The notes: generated from the letters alone by a model not told the origin. DNA of 44,312 nt from Azonexaceae bacterium (GCA_009469665.1 SSTB01000015.1:1-44312), one strand, 5' to 3'. Numbered from the stretch's first letter, positions 1-12,116 are shown. Numbers and translations: made by a program.

Positions 1-197
1 CGCCAGAGATCGGCGAGATAGCCCTGCAAGGCGCCATTTTCGTCGCGGAACAGGTAGGGCGGGTAATTGTCGTCGGCGATGACCGTCAGCGGTGGCTTGG
101 CGGACTCGTCCGCACACAAGGGCGCCGCGCCGCCCAATACCGCACAGCCGATCAGAGCCCGAAGCAGCATCCCTGCGATGCGTGCCGCCAATGTCAT
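1..197 (-). CDS. N-terminus of a solute-binding-domain protein, probably a sensor kinase or cyclase (partial)
   Basis: The gene starts at 197 and runs off the left edge, so only about 65 residues are visible. They show a signal peptide (two Arg, then an Ala/Leu/Gly-rich core, cleavage likely after the Cys-Ala pair near residue 29). It is followed by the start of a family-3 solute-binding fold, with the motif ADDNYPPYLF and then a Gly-Tyr-Leu-Ala-Asp-Leu segment. That opening is common both in amino-acid-type binding proteins and in the periplasmic sensor part of histidine kinases and diguanylate cyclases. The Asn-Tyr-Pro-Pro-Tyr form is especially frequent in the sensor class, which is my preferred reading. 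A GGGGA ribosome site precedes the ATG. It follows the CoA-transferase on the same strand, separated by a terminator, so it is probably an independent unit. Confidence 0.7.
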   Translation of the reverse strand, partial: MTLAARIAGMLLRALIGCAVLGGAAPLCADESAKPPLTVIADDNYPPYLFRDENGALQGYLADLW

Positions 198-215
198 GTT
201 TTCCCCGCGCCAATG

Positions 216-237
216 AAAAGGGGCCGTTCACGGCCCC
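216..237 (-). terminator. Rho-independent terminator of the CoA-transferase gene
   Basis: Read on the minus strand, the hairpin GGGGCCGTGAACGGCCCC is followed directly by TTTT. It starts about 27 nt after the CoA-transferase stop codon. Confidence 0.8.
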
Positions 238-264
238 CCGATCGCCCGGAACGTTCTGCCCGGG

Positions 265-2271
265 TCAATCGACCCCCAGGTGGCTTTCCGCCTCGTCCTT
301 GGTTTCGTAAAGATGCGCTATGACCTTCCTCCTAGTCAAGGCCTCGCCCAGTTGGGCGCGCAAAAAGCTGTTGCGCGTGTAACGCGTCACCGCCAGGTAG
401 TAGCGCTCCGTCAGCTCCTTGACCATTGCGATGTAGGGGTCCACGAGTTGTGGCGGGATCGAGAAACGGTCGTAATTGACGATGGCGCAGACCCGGTGCC
501 CCAGGGGCCCCAGGCGCTCATCGACCGCCGCTCGGATGCGGGCGATGTCGTCCGCACCGTGGATCACGAGGCCCTCGAAATTGACGAAGAAGACGTTCCT
601 CAGGGGATCGTAGGACAGCCGCCGGTCTAGGGGAATGTCCAGCAGGCCGGGCCGGATGCCCATGGGTTCGTCGCGGAAAATGCGTGAATCCATCAGAACC
701 GGGGGACGCGGCATAAGGGGGAGGAAGTCCATGCGGTCGAGGATGTCCCTTTGCAGATCCACCCCTGGAGCAATCTCGCACAGTTCCAGGCCTTCCGGCA
801 CCAGACGGAAGACGCAGCGCTCGGTGACGTAGAGCACTTCCCTGCCCCACTTCACGGCCTGGGGGCCACTGAACGTCCGGTGTTCGACCTCTTGGACGAA
901 CTTGCGCGCCTGACCGTCGCGCAGGATGCGCAGGGCGCCGTCCTCCGCCGCCACTTCGAGATCCCCGGCGGTGAAGGTTCCCACGAAGACGACCTTCTTG
1001 GCGTTCTGGGAAATGTTGATGAAGCCCCCGGCCCCCGCCAGGCGAGGGCCGAACTTGGACACGTTGAGATTGCCCTCCCGATCTGCCTGGGCAAGGCCCA
1101 GGATGGCGAGGTCCAGGCCGCCGCCATCGTAGAAGTCGAACTGGCTGGGCTGGTCGATGATGGCCTGGGTATTGACCGCCGCTCCGAAGTTGAGGCCCCC
1201 GGCGGGGATACCGCCGACGACACCAGGTTCCGCAGTGAGGGTCAGGAGATCGATGATGCGTTCCTCGGCGGCAACGCCGGCGACGCCTTCGGGCATGCCG
1301 ATGCCCAGATTCACCACCGCATTGGCACGCAGTTCCAGCGCCGCCCGGCGGGCGATGATTTTACGCTCGCTCATGGGCAGGGCGGGAACGGCGGACATGG
1401 GCACCCGAATCTCCCCGGAAAACGCCGGGTTATACTGCTCGATGAAGGTCTGCATGTGGTACTCGGGCTTTTCGGCCACCACCACGCAATCGACCAGGAT
1501 GCCGGGAATCTTGACCTGACGCGCGTTCAGGGAACCCCGCTCGGCAACGCGCTCCACCTGGGCGATGACCAGTCCGCCGGAATTGCGCGCCGCCATGGCG
1601 ATGGCCTGGGCCTCCAGGGTCAGGGCCTCCTTTTCCATGGTCACGTTGCCGTCGGGATCGGCCGTGGTGCCCCGAATGATGCCCACGTGGATGGGAAAGG
1701 CCTTGTAGAACAGGAATTCGTCGCCGTCCAGTTCCAGGCGACGGACGATGTCGGTCGTCGTCCGGGCGTTGAGTTTGCCGCCCCCGAAACGGGGATCGAC
1801 GAAGGTTCCCAGCCCGACCCGGGTCAGGGTTCCCGGCTTACCCGCCGCGATATCGCGGAAGAGATGGGCGATGACCCCCTGAGGCAGGTTGTAGGCCTCT
1901 ATACGGTCGGAAATCGCCAACTCCTGCAACTTGGGCACCAGTCCCCAATGGCCGCCGATCACCCGCCCGACCAGCCCGTCGTGACCGAAGTGATTAAGGC
2001 CCCTGGCCTTCCCGTCCCCCTGGCCGGCCGCATAGACCAGGGTCAGGTTGCGGGGATGGCCCAGGCCCCCCGGGTCCGCCTGACGCGATTCCAGGAAGGC
2101 GGCTTCGATGGCCACGGCGATGTTCTCGGCAAAGCCGATACCGACGAAGCCTCCCGTCGCCACCGTATCGCCGTCGCGGATCAGGCGCACCGCCTCCCGG
2201 GCGGTGACGACCTTCCCCGCGTCCGCCGCGGTGGCGAGGGCGGCGATCATGGGATGGCTGGCTTGGCTCAT
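265..2271 (-). CDS. Acyl-CoA:acetate/3-ketoacid CoA-transferase, fused alpha-beta, with C-terminal extension
   Basis: Single-chain family I CoA-transferase, moving CoA between an acyl-CoA and a carboxylic acid such as acetate, propionate or a 3-ketoacid. The alpha half (to about residue 290) has the Gly-rich entry [12 protein letters not shown]. The beta half starts near 300, with [10 protein letters not shown] and the catalytic-loop form AEPGVVGG; the Glu here, about residue 348 from the chosen start, is the expected covalent-CoA residue. After the usual end of the YdiF/propionate CoA-transferase type (about 520-540) there are roughly 120 more residues of mixed alpha/beta character that I cannot assign. 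The start at 2271 is preferred over an ATG at 2292 because AGGAGG lies 7 nt before it and inside the longer reading. The exact substrate cannot be told from sequence. It lies 136 nt downstream of the sensor kinase. Confidence 0.85.
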   Translation of the reverse strand: MSQASHPMIAALATAADAGKVVTAREAVRLIRDGDTVATGGFVGIGFAENIAVAIEAAFLESRQADPGGLGHPRNLTLVYAAGQGDGKARGLNHFGHDGLVGRVIGGHWGLVPKLQELAISDRIEAYNLPQGVIAHLFRDIAAGKPGTLTRVGLGTFVDPRFGGGKLNARTTTDIVRRLELDGDEFLFYKAFPIHVGIIRGTTADPDGNVTMEKEALTLEAQAIAMAARNSGGLVIAQVERVAERGSLNARQVKIPGILVDCVVVAEKPEYHMQTFIEQYNPAFSGEIRVPMSAVPALPMSERKIIARRAALELRANAVVNLGIGMPEGVAGVAAEERIIDLLTLTAEPGVVGGIPAGGLNFGAAVNTQAIIDQPSQFDFYDGGGLDLAILGLAQADREGNLNVSKFGPRLAGAGGFINISQNAKKVVFVGTFTAGDLEVAAEDGALRILRDGQARKFVQEVEHRTFSGPQAVKWGREVLYVTERCVFRLVPEGLELCEIAPGVDLQRDILDRMDFLPLMPRPPVLMDSRIFRDEPMGIRPGLLDIPLDRRLSYDPLRNVFFVNFEGLVIHGADDIARIRAAVDERLGPLGHRVCAIVNYDRFSIPPQLVDPYIAMVKELTERYYLAVTRYTRNSFLRAQLGEALTRRKVIAHLYETKDEAESHLGVD

Positions 2272-2350
2272 GGCGTGTCCTCCTGCCGTCATAATGCCGC
2301 AAATGCCGTCCAGGCGGTCCTCTGGTTTACCCTCAGAACCCGTGAATTCT

Positions 2351-2369
2351 CAGGGTTTGGCGAACCCTG
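2351..2369. repeat. Short hairpin between the sensor kinase and CoA-transferase genes
   Basis: CAGGGTT-TGGCG-AACCCTG is a perfect 7-bp stem in the 136-bp gap. There is no T-run on either side, so it is not a typical intrinsic terminator. Confidence 0.4.
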
Positions 2370-2392
2370 CCTGGGCCGCGCGCGCCCAAGGA

Positions 2393-2407
2393 ATGATCCT
2401 GGAACCC

Positions 2408-2414
<7 letters not shown>
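2393..2414. repeat. Degenerate copy of the MITE terminal repeat overlapping a stop codon
   Basis: These 22 bases match the left end of the element at 7345-7366 at 19 positions, including the five flanking bases ATGAT. On the minus strand the segment supplies the TGA stop of the hybrid histidine kinase. No partner end was found within the surrounding few hundred bases, so this is a solo or decayed end, or a shared motif of other origin. Confidence 0.5.
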
Positions 2415-6217
<3,803 letters not shown>

Positions 6218-6248
6218 GCTCGGGACCTCGACACGATTTCTCTAGCGC

Positions 6249-7313
6249 TCAAGGGTCGTAGTCGAAAACGCCGATCCGGTACCGCTCCGGTGCCGCCAGG
6301 GCCTCCTCCAGACCGCGGTAAGCGAAGGCGCCGGCGACCCGATCCCAGGCCGCAGTGCTCGGAATCTTGCCGATCTGCTGCAAAAAACGGAACTGACCCT
6401 GCAAGGGGGACTCGCCTTCCGCACTGGCCGGGACTTTCGGTGCCGAGGGAACGTCCAGGAGCTCGCGCCGCACGATGCGGATTGCCTGCTGCATGCCTAG
6501 TCCGCCAGGCCTGCCGCTCAACTGCTCGCCATCGGCCAGGGTCCAGCGCACGGCGCGCTCGAGGTTGGCGTTGTTCTGCCGCAGCCATGCGACGGCCCGG
6601 GCCAGGGCCGCAGCCAGATGCCGGACGGCCTCGGGGTGCCGCGCCTCGAAACTGCGTGAGACCACCAGAAAATCCGAACTGGGACTGCGGAACACGACCC
6701 GATGCGCTACCGACCGCTCCAGCGCTACAGCCGGGGCCGGCTCCCAGGCGGCAAAGGCCGCAATCCGTCCTTGGGCGAGCGCGTCGGGCATTTCGTCGAC
6801 CCCCATGGGGACCAGCTCGACGTCCTTCTCGGAGAGGCCCGCCGAGGTGAGCCCCTGTAAGAGGGCGTAGTGGGCGCTGGAACCCTCCGCGTAGCCGACC
6901 CGCTGGTCGCGCAGGGCCGCCATCTGGGCCGCTTCGCGGGATACGACCGAGGTAAAGGTCTGCTTGGCCAGCCCCACCACCCACACCGGCTCCCGCAGCG
7001 CGGCAGCCAGGGTAGGCATGTCGCCCAGGAGGCCGGCTTCCAATCGCCCGCCTCCCAGGTAGGGAACCATGTCCGGCCCCCGCCGGAAGGGCAAGGCGCT
7101 GAAGCCTATCCCCAACCTCCCGAGTTCGGCCCGAAAGATGCGATCCCGCCGTAGGACCGCCCCCAGAACACCGGTGGGGTAGCCCAGGGGCTGCACCCCC
7201 AGATCGAAGCGATCTTCCCGCGGCGCCAGATCGTAGCGATCCGTATAGGCTTCCGCCAAGACAGCGCCGGGGGCGATGACGAGGAACAACCAGAGAAACG
7301 CGCCGCGCATCAT
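6249..7313 (-). CDS. ABC-type solute-binding protein (NMT1/SsuA/NrtA-like), kinase-linked
   Basis: Periplasmic binding protein of the nitrate/sulfonate/taurine/thiamine-precursor class, type II fold. From the ATG at 7313 there is a standard signal peptide (MMRGAFLWLF, cleavage near AVLA-EA) without a lipobox. The body shows the family layout: PLGYPTG near 40, a GLLGDMP stretch near 95, RVGYAEGSSAHYAL near 138, and an AAWEPAPAVAL segment near 185 typical of this fold. An upstream in-frame ATG at 7346 exists but would put 11 non-hydrophobic residues before the signal peptide. No permease or ATPase gene is adjacent. It is followed after 31 nt by a hybrid sensor kinase, so a sensing role is as likely as transport. 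The MITE sits 37 nt before the start codon and must supply or separate the promoter. Confidence 0.8.
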   Translation of the reverse strand: MMRGAFLWLFLVIAPGAVLAEAYTDRYDLAPREDRFDLGVQPLGYPTGVLGAVLRRDRIFRAELGRLGIGFSALPFRRGPDMVPYLGGGRLEAGLLGDMPTLAAALREPVWVVGLAKQTFTSVVSREAAQMAALRDQRVGYAEGSSAHYALLQGLTSAGLSEKDVELVPMGVDEMPDALAQGRIAAFAAWEPAPAVALERSVAHRVVFRSPSSDFLVVSRSFEARHPEAVRHLAAALARAVAWLRQNNANLERAVRWTLADGEQLSGRPGGLGMQQAIRIVRRELLDVPSAPKVPASAEGESPLQGQFRFLQQIGKIPSTAAWDRVAGAFAYRGLEEALAAPERYRIGVFDYDP

Positions 7314-7344
7314 GTCATGTGCCTGATTTGGCCAACTTTCCAGC

Positions 7345-7587
7345 ATGATCCTAGAAACCTCAGTTGGACGAGCCCGTTGGTGCTTTCGGGCGGGTGTCTG
7401 GCGCGAAGTGACGACGCGGCAGGCTCATGCCTGCAAGGAAGTGCGACAAAGCCAGGCGCCCGCCCGGATGCGCCAGCGGGCTCGTAGCGATGGACCCGAC
7501 GGGAGAGCGTTGGGGAGGTGCGCGGAGGTTCAAGGCACAAGGCATTCCGGGGACCGACAAGCGGTCAACTGAGGTTTCTAGGATGAT
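7345..7587. mobile_element. MITE-like non-autonomous element with 17-bp inverted ends and 5-bp flanking repeat
   Basis: The left end CCTAGAAACCTCAGTTG (7350-7366) is the exact reverse complement of the right end at 7566-7582. The bases ATGAT flank both sides (7345-7349 and 7583-7587), as a target-site duplication would. The 233-bp body has no transposase. It contains a further inverted pair (ACGAGCCCG near 7368 with CGGGCTCGT near 7487) and the hairpin GCAGGC-TCAT-GCCTGC at 7419-7434, so it could fold on itself. The CC-starting ends and 4-5 bp duplication recall IS1380-type elements, but this is an inference; the flanks could also be read as a slightly imperfect extension of the inverted repeat. 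Confidence 0.8.
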
Positions 7588-7677
7588 AGAACACTAGAGG
7601 CCGTGGCGCCGAACAATCCCGGTTTGGCGCAACCACGGGCATAATGGCCGTCCCCCACCCAGACAGTCCTCTGCCCG

Positions 7678-8085
7678 ATGAAATCCGTCCCCACCATCCT
7701 GTGCAGGCCCTGCGCCACCCTTGCCCTGGTTCTCGCCTTGAGCTGCCCCGCACTGCCGGTCGTGGCCAACGAGGGCGCCGCTGCCCCGGAGCCGATCAAA
7801 CTGACGGTGAATCTCGGAGACCCCGCCCGGGAAGGCCGCTATCTGCAGGTCGAATTGGTCCTGGAGGGCGCCGCCGAAGTGCTGCACGCCGTCACAGCCC
7901 ACAAGCCCAAGGTACTGCACGAACTCATCATGATCCTCTCCAGCCAGGAATCCGGCCGGCTGCTCACCCTGGAGGGAAAACACGCCCTCGCCGAGGCCAT
8001 CGTCTCAGGAATCAACAAGGTACTGCACGAGAGCCCCAAGACCGGCGTTCAGGATGTGCTATTCACCAGTTTCATCATCCAGTAG
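7678..8085 (+). CDS. FliL-like periplasmic protein (orphan)
   Basis: 135 residues. The N-terminal hydrophobic segment ends in a likely signal cleavage site (PVVA-NE near residue 31). It is followed by a compact FliL-type domain: VNLGDPAREGRYLQVELVL, then HELIMILSSQ, LEGKHALAEAIVSGIN, and the closing VLFTSFIIQ. In flagellated bacteria FliL is a single-pass inner-membrane protein near the stator. Here no flagellar gene is nearby, and the N-terminus looks as much like a cleavable signal as an anchor. Related stand-alone copies are found in betaproteobacteria, so this may be a paralogue with another role. No good ribosome site precedes the ATG. The MITE lies 90 nt upstream on the 5' side. Confidence 0.75.
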   Translation: MKSVPTILCRPCATLALVLALSCPALPVVANEGAAAPEPIKLTVNLGDPAREGRYLQVELVLEGAAEVLHAVTAHKPKVLHELIMILSSQESGRLLTLEGKHALAEAIVSGINKVLHESPKTGVQDVLFTSFIIQ

Positions 8086-8178
8086 CCGGAGTCGAAGACC
8101 CGCGGGCGAGGCCGGGAAACCCGCCAGATTAAGCCGGCTTCCGCCCTGTCAAGGGCCCATTTCCTTGTGCCAGGCTAT

Positions 8179-8195
8179 TACTTATGGCATAAGTA
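8179..8195. promoter_or_regulatory. Perfect palindrome, possible operator
   Basis: TACTTATG-G-CATAAGTA has two exact 8-bp arms around a single base, in otherwise GC-rich DNA, about 30 nt before a small plus-strand ORF. It has the form of a dimer-binding operator; the regulator is unknown. Confidence 0.45.
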
Positions 8196-8226
8196 CAGCC
8201 CATGTACGACTTTTCGGGCGCGCCCC

Positions 8227-8421
8227 ATGCCGAGCCGGACCCATACTCCCGAACGCCGCCAGAGAATCGACCGCCGTCACGAGGATCTGGGGCCTCCCCC
8301 AGGCCACGAAGAAAGGCGGCGCTCTCCTGAAAGGCGCCATCCCCGCGTCGAGCACGTCGACTTCGACGAACATATCGATGTCCCTCCGGTGCGGGAGAGC
8401 GCCCGTCCCCGGGAAAGCTGA
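8227..8421 (+). CDS. Small Arg/Glu-rich protein
   Basis: 64 residues, strongly charged, built of two similar runs: TPERRQRIDRRHEDLGPPPG, then HEERRRSPERRHPRVEHVDFDE. Similar small proteins with ERR...DRR...GPPPG runs occur in betaproteobacteria without known function. The ATG at 8227 has no clear ribosome site. A different frame opens at 8202 with MYDFSGAPHAEPDPY, and loss of one base near 8246 would join it to PERRQRIDRR. The true gene may therefore start there and contain a frameshift or sequencing error. Neither start is certain. Confidence 0.45.
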   Translation: MPSRTHTPERRQRIDRRHEDLGPPPGHEERRRSPERRHPRVEHVDFDEHIDVPPVRESARPRES

Positions 8422-8502
8422 AGCGCGGTTTCTGCCCAGACCATCGCTGCAAGGCGCACAGCGGTCTTCCGTGCCTTCCCTTTTCGGCAGGGCAAGGGGG
8501 GG

Positions 8503-8530
8503 TCGGGACGTCGCAGCCCCGACGTCCCAG
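8503..8530. repeat. GC-rich hairpin
   Basis: GGGACGTCG and CGACGTCCC form a perfect 9-bp stem with a short loop (about 8507-8531). No T-run follows on either strand. It lies between two short, uncertain ORFs. Confidence 0.35.
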
Positions 8531-8551
8531 AACGGCCGGGATGCTTGCCTT

Positions 8552-8752
8552 TCAGCCAAAAGCCGTCGTATTGGCCCTTCCGCCCGCCAGACAGGCATAG
8601 CGAGAGGGAAGAGAACCCGGCAAGTCCCGGCCCAGCAAGAGCGCCTCGGCATCCGCCAGAGGCGCTCCGCTGGCCAATACCCATTCCGCCAAATGCGCGA
8701 AGGCGGCCAAACGCATCCAGAACAGCGCTTCTTCGTTCAAACGAATCGTCAT
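8552..8752 (-). CDS. Small hypothetical protein
   Basis: 66 residues starting MTIRLNEEAL. A predicted amphipathic helix (FWMRLAAFAHLAEWVLASG) is followed by an acidic/Leu stretch (LADAEALLLG) and a Gly/Arg tail. The start is supported by a GGGGAGAG run 4-8 nt before the ATG, which is better than that of any competing ORF here. I do not recognise a family. The tail (CLAGGRANTTAFG) looks unstructured, and the gene could be spurious. Confidence 0.35.
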   Translation of the reverse strand: MTIRLNEEALFWMRLAAFAHLAEWVLASGAPLADAEALLLGRDLPGSLPSRYACLAGGRANTTAFG

Positions 8753-8996
8753 CGCCTCTCTCCCCAACCCAGAGCTGCCCTGCGCAGGCGAGAAGGATGA
8801 TTTGGGGTCCGGCCACGTACAGTTTTCCGGGCCATGCTGCACCTCCGTCACTGTCAGTTTCCCGACAAAACGCCGGGTACGAAGGCTTTCGAGCAAGAAT
8901 CGCTCCCGGAAAGGGTGCCGGGACTCAGGTCCAGCCCAGAATGAAGACTATTCCTCGCCAAAGGGCCACTGCACCCGGGCAATACAGACCTCAGAG
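8753..8996. other. Intergenic stretch without recognised gene
   Basis: No ORF with coding character or ribosome site was found on either strand. It should hold the promoter of the small minus-strand ORF at 8552-8752, but no convincing -35/-10 pair was identified. Confidence 0.4.
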
Positions 8997-9150
8997 CCTG
9001 TGAATTTTTCGGGCGCGCCCGAGCGGCGTGCGCAGGTGTGCACGATCAAGGTGCAAAGTACAGCCATAGCTCAGGGTATGGCGAGCCCCGTGGACGCCAA
9101 GCAGGCGAAAGGATCCAGGACAACCAGGGGCGAAGGGACTCTTCACAGGC
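8996..9150. repeat. Hairpin-rich repeat-like element with 9-bp inverted ends
   Basis: GCCTGTGAA at 8996-9004 is matched by its reverse complement at 9142-9150. Inside are the palindrome CGGGCGCGCCCG (9010-9021) and the stem GCCATA...TATGGC (about 9063-9082). TCAGAG occurs just outside on both sides (8991-8996 and 9152-9157), but is offset relative to the inverted ends, so a target duplication is not clear. It begins immediately after the stop of the minus-strand gene 9153-9545. It could be a small non-autonomous mobile element or a structured 3' region. Confidence 0.45.
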
Positions 9151-9152
9151 GT

Positions 9153-9545
9153 TCAGAGCTTGGCCATCAGTACGTCGCGAATCTCGCCGTCGCCAATCAT
9201 GCCGCTCGTGCCCAGGGCATAGGCACAGTGCATTTCCAGGATGCCGTCTTCGAAGGCAATCGACCTCGCTGCTGCGTCGGCCACGTTCTTCAAGCGAATC
9301 AGCCGCAGGCCTTCCCGTACGGCTTCCTTGCCCATCTGGTCGATGCAGATGGTGCGCAGCGCCATGTTGAGACGGTGACAGGAAAGATTGTCAAGGAAAT
9401 TTAGCCCCGCTCCGTCGTTGGCGAGACTATCCCAATCCACTTCGTAGGGAATGGCCTTGCCGCAGATTTCCTCGATCTCCCTGACCCGAGCGGGCAGGAT
9501 TTCTTCCTGGATTTCCTTCATCTTGCGGCGTTCGGCGAGTCCCAT
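9153..9545 (-). CDS. Conserved hypothetical protein, 130 aa
   Basis: Soluble, mostly helical protein starting MGLAERRKMKEIQEEILPAR, with the conserved-looking block IPYEVDWDSLANDGAGLNFL and then NLSCHRLNMALRTICID. There is no signal peptide or membrane segment. Regular codon use, a good start (GAGGAGAAA run 4-12 nt before the ATG) and balanced composition argue that it is real. I recall similar proteins of unknown function in Rhodocyclales, but can name no domain. Cys and His residues (SCHR, MHCAYA) could bind metal or haem; this is speculation. It is divergent from modB with 282 bp between. Confidence 0.75.
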   Translation of the reverse strand: MGLAERRKMKEIQEEILPARVREIEEICGKAIPYEVDWDSLANDGAGLNFLDNLSCHRLNMALRTICIDQMGKEAVREGLRLIRLKNVADAAARSIAFEDGILEMHCAYALGTSGMIGDGEIRDVLMAKL

Positions 9546-9827
9546 CGTTTTCTCCTCATTGGTTTCGTGGTCGGTAGCGCAGGGGTGTGCGCGTCCCCTG
9601 GAGCAGGAATTTCCGGTCGTGGCGCGGATCCGGAGTCCATCTCGCTTCCAGCGCCTCCCATGTTAGCGGGCACCGCCCGCGCACACAAAGGGTGCGGCAC
9701 GACCGCAGCGTGGACACACCCACCCACCTCCGCGCACATCTTGCAGGCTGCACTTTTGAGGGATGGCCATGCCCCTTCCGTCGAGGCTGTGTAAACTGCC
9801 GCCTGATCTCCTTCTCACGGAAGTTTC

Positions 9828-10511
9828 ATGGATCACGCCCTAGGACCGGATCTCGCTGCCGTCTGGTTGACCCTGCGGCTCGCCGCGGTAGTCACGGCAC
9901 TGCTCCTCATCCTCGGTACCCCTCTGGCCTGGTGGCTGGCCCGTACCCGCTCGCCCCTGAAGGGCACCATCGCAGCGGTGGTGGCGCTGCCCCTCGTTCT
10001 GCCACCCACCGTCCTGGGTTTCTACCTCCTGGTCGCGCTCGGCCCCCACGGACCGGTCGGACGCCTGACCGAGGCTCTTGGCGTCGGCCTTCTGCCCTTT
10101 ACCTTTCCAGGTTTGGTAGTAGGTTCGCTCATCTATTCGCTGCCTTTCGTCGTCCAGCCGGTCCAGAATGCCTTCGAGGCCATAGGCGAACGCCCCCTGG
10201 AGGCCGCGGCGACGCTGCGGGCGAGTCCCTGGGATACCTTCTGGTCCGTCGCCTTGCCCCTGGCCCGCCCTGGACTGGTGAGCGGTGCGATCCTGGGCTT
10301 CGCCCACACGGTGGGTGAATTCGGCGTTGTGCTGATGATCGGCGGCAACATCCCTGATAAGACCCGCGTCGTGTCGGTACAGATCTACGACCACGTCGAG
10401 GCCCTGGAGTACGCCCAGGCGCACTGGTTGGCGGGAGGCATGGTGTTGTTCAGCTTCGTCGTGCTGCTTGCGCTCTACACCCTCAACCGGCCCAGGAATC
10501 GGCAAGCGTGA
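9828..10511 (+). CDS. modB: Molybdate ABC transporter permease ModB
   Basis: 227-residue inner-membrane permease with about five to six hydrophobic segments. It has the cytoplasmic EAA-type loop that contacts the ATPase (residues about 124-145: [19 protein letters not shown], then [12 protein letters not shown]). [15 protein letters not shown] and [20 protein letters not shown] are typical of ModB. It imports molybdate, or possibly tungstate. The downstream modC overlaps by four bases (GTGA), showing translational coupling. No modA binding-protein gene is next to it, which is unusual. GGAA lies 6-9 nt before the ATG. Confidence 0.93.
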   Translation: MDHALGPDLAAVWLTLRLAAVVTALLLILGTPLAWWLARTRSPLKGTIAAVVALPLVLPPTVLGFYLLVALGPHGPVGRLTEALGVGLLPFTFPGLVVGSLIYSLPFVVQPVQNAFEAIGERPLEAAATLRASPWDTFWSVALPLARPGLVSGAILGFAHTVGEFGVVLMIGGNIPDKTRVVSVQIYDHVEALEYAQAHWLAGGMVLFSFVVLLALYTLNRPRNRQA

Positions 10512-11590
10512 GCGGCGTGACGATCCACGCCCGCTTTCGCATCCCGCGCAAGGATTTCGTGCTGGATGTCGATCTCGCCCTGCCCGGCACCGGCGTGACC
10601 GCGGTATTCGGCCCTTCCGGCTGTGGCAAGACGACCTTCCTGCGCGCCCTGGCGGGCCTGGAGCGGGCACCCGGAGGCTACACGACCATCGGGAACGAAG
10701 TCTGGCAGGACGACTCCCGCGGAATCTTCGTCCCCCCCCACCGCCGTGCCCTGGGCTATGTCTTCCAGGAAGCGAGTCTGTTCGACCACCTCTCGGTCAG
10801 ACAGAACATGGAATTCGGGTTGCGGCGCACCCCGTCCGCACTGCGCGCCTTCCGCACCGCTGAGGTCGCCGAGCTACTGGGGGTATCGGCACTCCTGGAC
10901 CGGATGCCCGCCGGGCTTTCCGGCGGCGAGCGCCAACGGGTGGCCATCGCCCGTGCCTTGCTCAGTACACCGCGCCTCCTCCTTATGGACGAGCCCCTGG
11001 CGGCTCTGGACCTGAAGCGCAAGCGGGAAATCCTTCCTTACCTGCAACGCCTGCACGCCGAACTGTCGATCCCGGTCGTGTACGTGAGCCATGCCCCCGG
11101 TGAAGTTGCGCGGTTGGCGGATCATCTGGTTCTACTTGATGGGGGACACGTGGCCGCCCATGGCCCCCTGGGAGACACCCTGGCCCGCATCGACCTGCCG
11201 GCAGCATTTTCGGACAATGCGGGCGTCGTTCTCGACACCGTCCTCGCCAGCCACGAGCCGGATCACCTCTCCCGACTCGAATTTCCCGGGGGGCACATGC
11301 TCGTCGCCCAGCGGCCGGAGGCAGCGGGCGCCCACCTACGCTGCCGAATCTATGCCCGGGATGTCAGCCTGGCCCTGGATCGACCCCTGGGCACGAGCAT
11401 TACCAATTTGCTCCCGGCCACCGTGGTCGCGGTCGCCCCGACCCACCAGCCCGGTCACGTGCTGGTGCAACTGCGTCTGGGTGAAACCCTCCTACTGGCG
11501 CGCATTTCGGAGCGTTCTCGCCGCGAACTAGCCGTGGAGCCCGGACTGCGCGTCTGGGCACAGATCAAGGCGGTCGCCCCCCTGGCCTGA
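10508..11590 (+). CDS. modC: Molybdate ABC transporter ATPase ModC
   Basis: 360 residues. Walker A GPSGCGKT at 35-42, Q-loop in YVFQEASLF, signature LSGGERQR, Walker B LLLMDEP, and an H-loop His in YVSHAPGE. The C-terminal part (about 290-358) is a MOP/TOBE molybdate-binding domain ([16 protein letters not shown] onward). Length and domain order are standard for ModC. It starts at a GTG that overlaps the modB stop codon. No terminator was seen after it. Confidence 0.95.
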   Translation: MSGVTIHARFRIPRKDFVLDVDLALPGTGVTAVFGPSGCGKTTFLRALAGLERAPGGYTTIGNEVWQDDSRGIFVPPHRRALGYVFQEASLFDHLSVRQNMEFGLRRTPSALRAFRTAEVAELLGVSALLDRMPAGLSGGERQRVAIARALLSTPRLLLMDEPLAALDLKRKREILPYLQRLHAELSIPVVYVSHAPGEVARLADHLVLLDGGHVAAHGPLGDTLARIDLPAAFSDNAGVVLDTVLASHEPDHLSRLEFPGGHMLVAQRPEAAGAHLRCRIYARDVSLALDRPLGTSITNLLPATVVAVAPTHQPGHVLVQLRLGETLLLARISERSRRELAVEPGLRVWAQIKAVAPLA

Positions 11591-11667
11591 TCGCCTTCCG
11601 GCACCGTATCCAGGCCGCACAACAGACAACTCACCATTGGCAAGGTGCGAGTGAAAAATCGGAACCC

Positions 11668-11684
11668 CCGGGACAGAATCCCGG
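11668..11684 (-). terminator. Possible weak terminator of the 83-aa gene
   Basis: CCGGGA-TTCTG-TCCCGG on the minus strand, a few bases after the stop of the gene at 11691. A T-run (TTTTT) comes only about 8 nt later, so its efficiency is doubtful. Confidence 0.35.
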
Positions 11685-11690
11685 CAGGAG

Positions 11691-11942
11691 TCAGGCAGCG
11701 AAGGTGTAGCCGCGCTGCATCTTTTCCAGTCGGCTGATTTCAGCCCGCAGAGCCGCCTGCTTTCCGGCGGTGATCATGCACGTCCCATTGCGCCATTCGA
11801 AGCGAACGAGGTGGGGACGGACCCCGGCCCTATAGAGGGCGTAGGCGACCTTGTCGATGCCCGGTTGCTCCAGACGCCGACCGTCATTGAGTTCGGCAAT
11901 GAATTCGTCTTTGAACCACACCACATTTGCGCTGAGTGCCAT
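11691..11942 (-). CDS. Small conserved hypothetical protein, 83 aa
   Basis: Soluble protein, MALSANVVWFKDEFIAELN at the start, with a central WRNGTCMITAGKQAAL and a basic helical tail. The start is firm, with GAGGAGGT 7 nt before the ATG. There is no signal peptide, membrane segment or recognised domain. It stands alone, converging with modC and divergent from the norE-like gene. Function unknown. Confidence 0.65.
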   Translation of the reverse strand: MALSANVVWFKDEFIAELNDGRRLEQPGIDKVAYALYRAGVRPHLVRFEWRNGTCMITAGKQAALRAEISRLEKMQRGYTFAA

Positions 11943-12116
11943 AGCCGTACCTCCTCTTCCATGTGTAGCTTAATTCCAGGCCCCCCAGCTTGCCTGTGAG
12001 AGATTGCACAGTCATTGCGACTCGCCTTCGCCCAACTGCGAATTTCCTGAAGACAGATCAAAGTCCGCCGGGCCACACTTCTGGCATGTTCAGCACTTCC
12101 CTTCGCTTCTTTCAGA

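Noticed and set aside
8202..9021. A shared TTTTCGGGCGCGCCC segment near 8211 and 9006 as two copies of one element
   Set aside because: Similarity does not extend beyond about 15 bases, most of it a simple palindrome, so common origin is not supported.
12040..12075. A possible FNR/Anr box before the norE-like gene
   Set aside because: CTGA and TCAA half-sites are 7 nt apart rather than the required 6, and the left half is imperfect.
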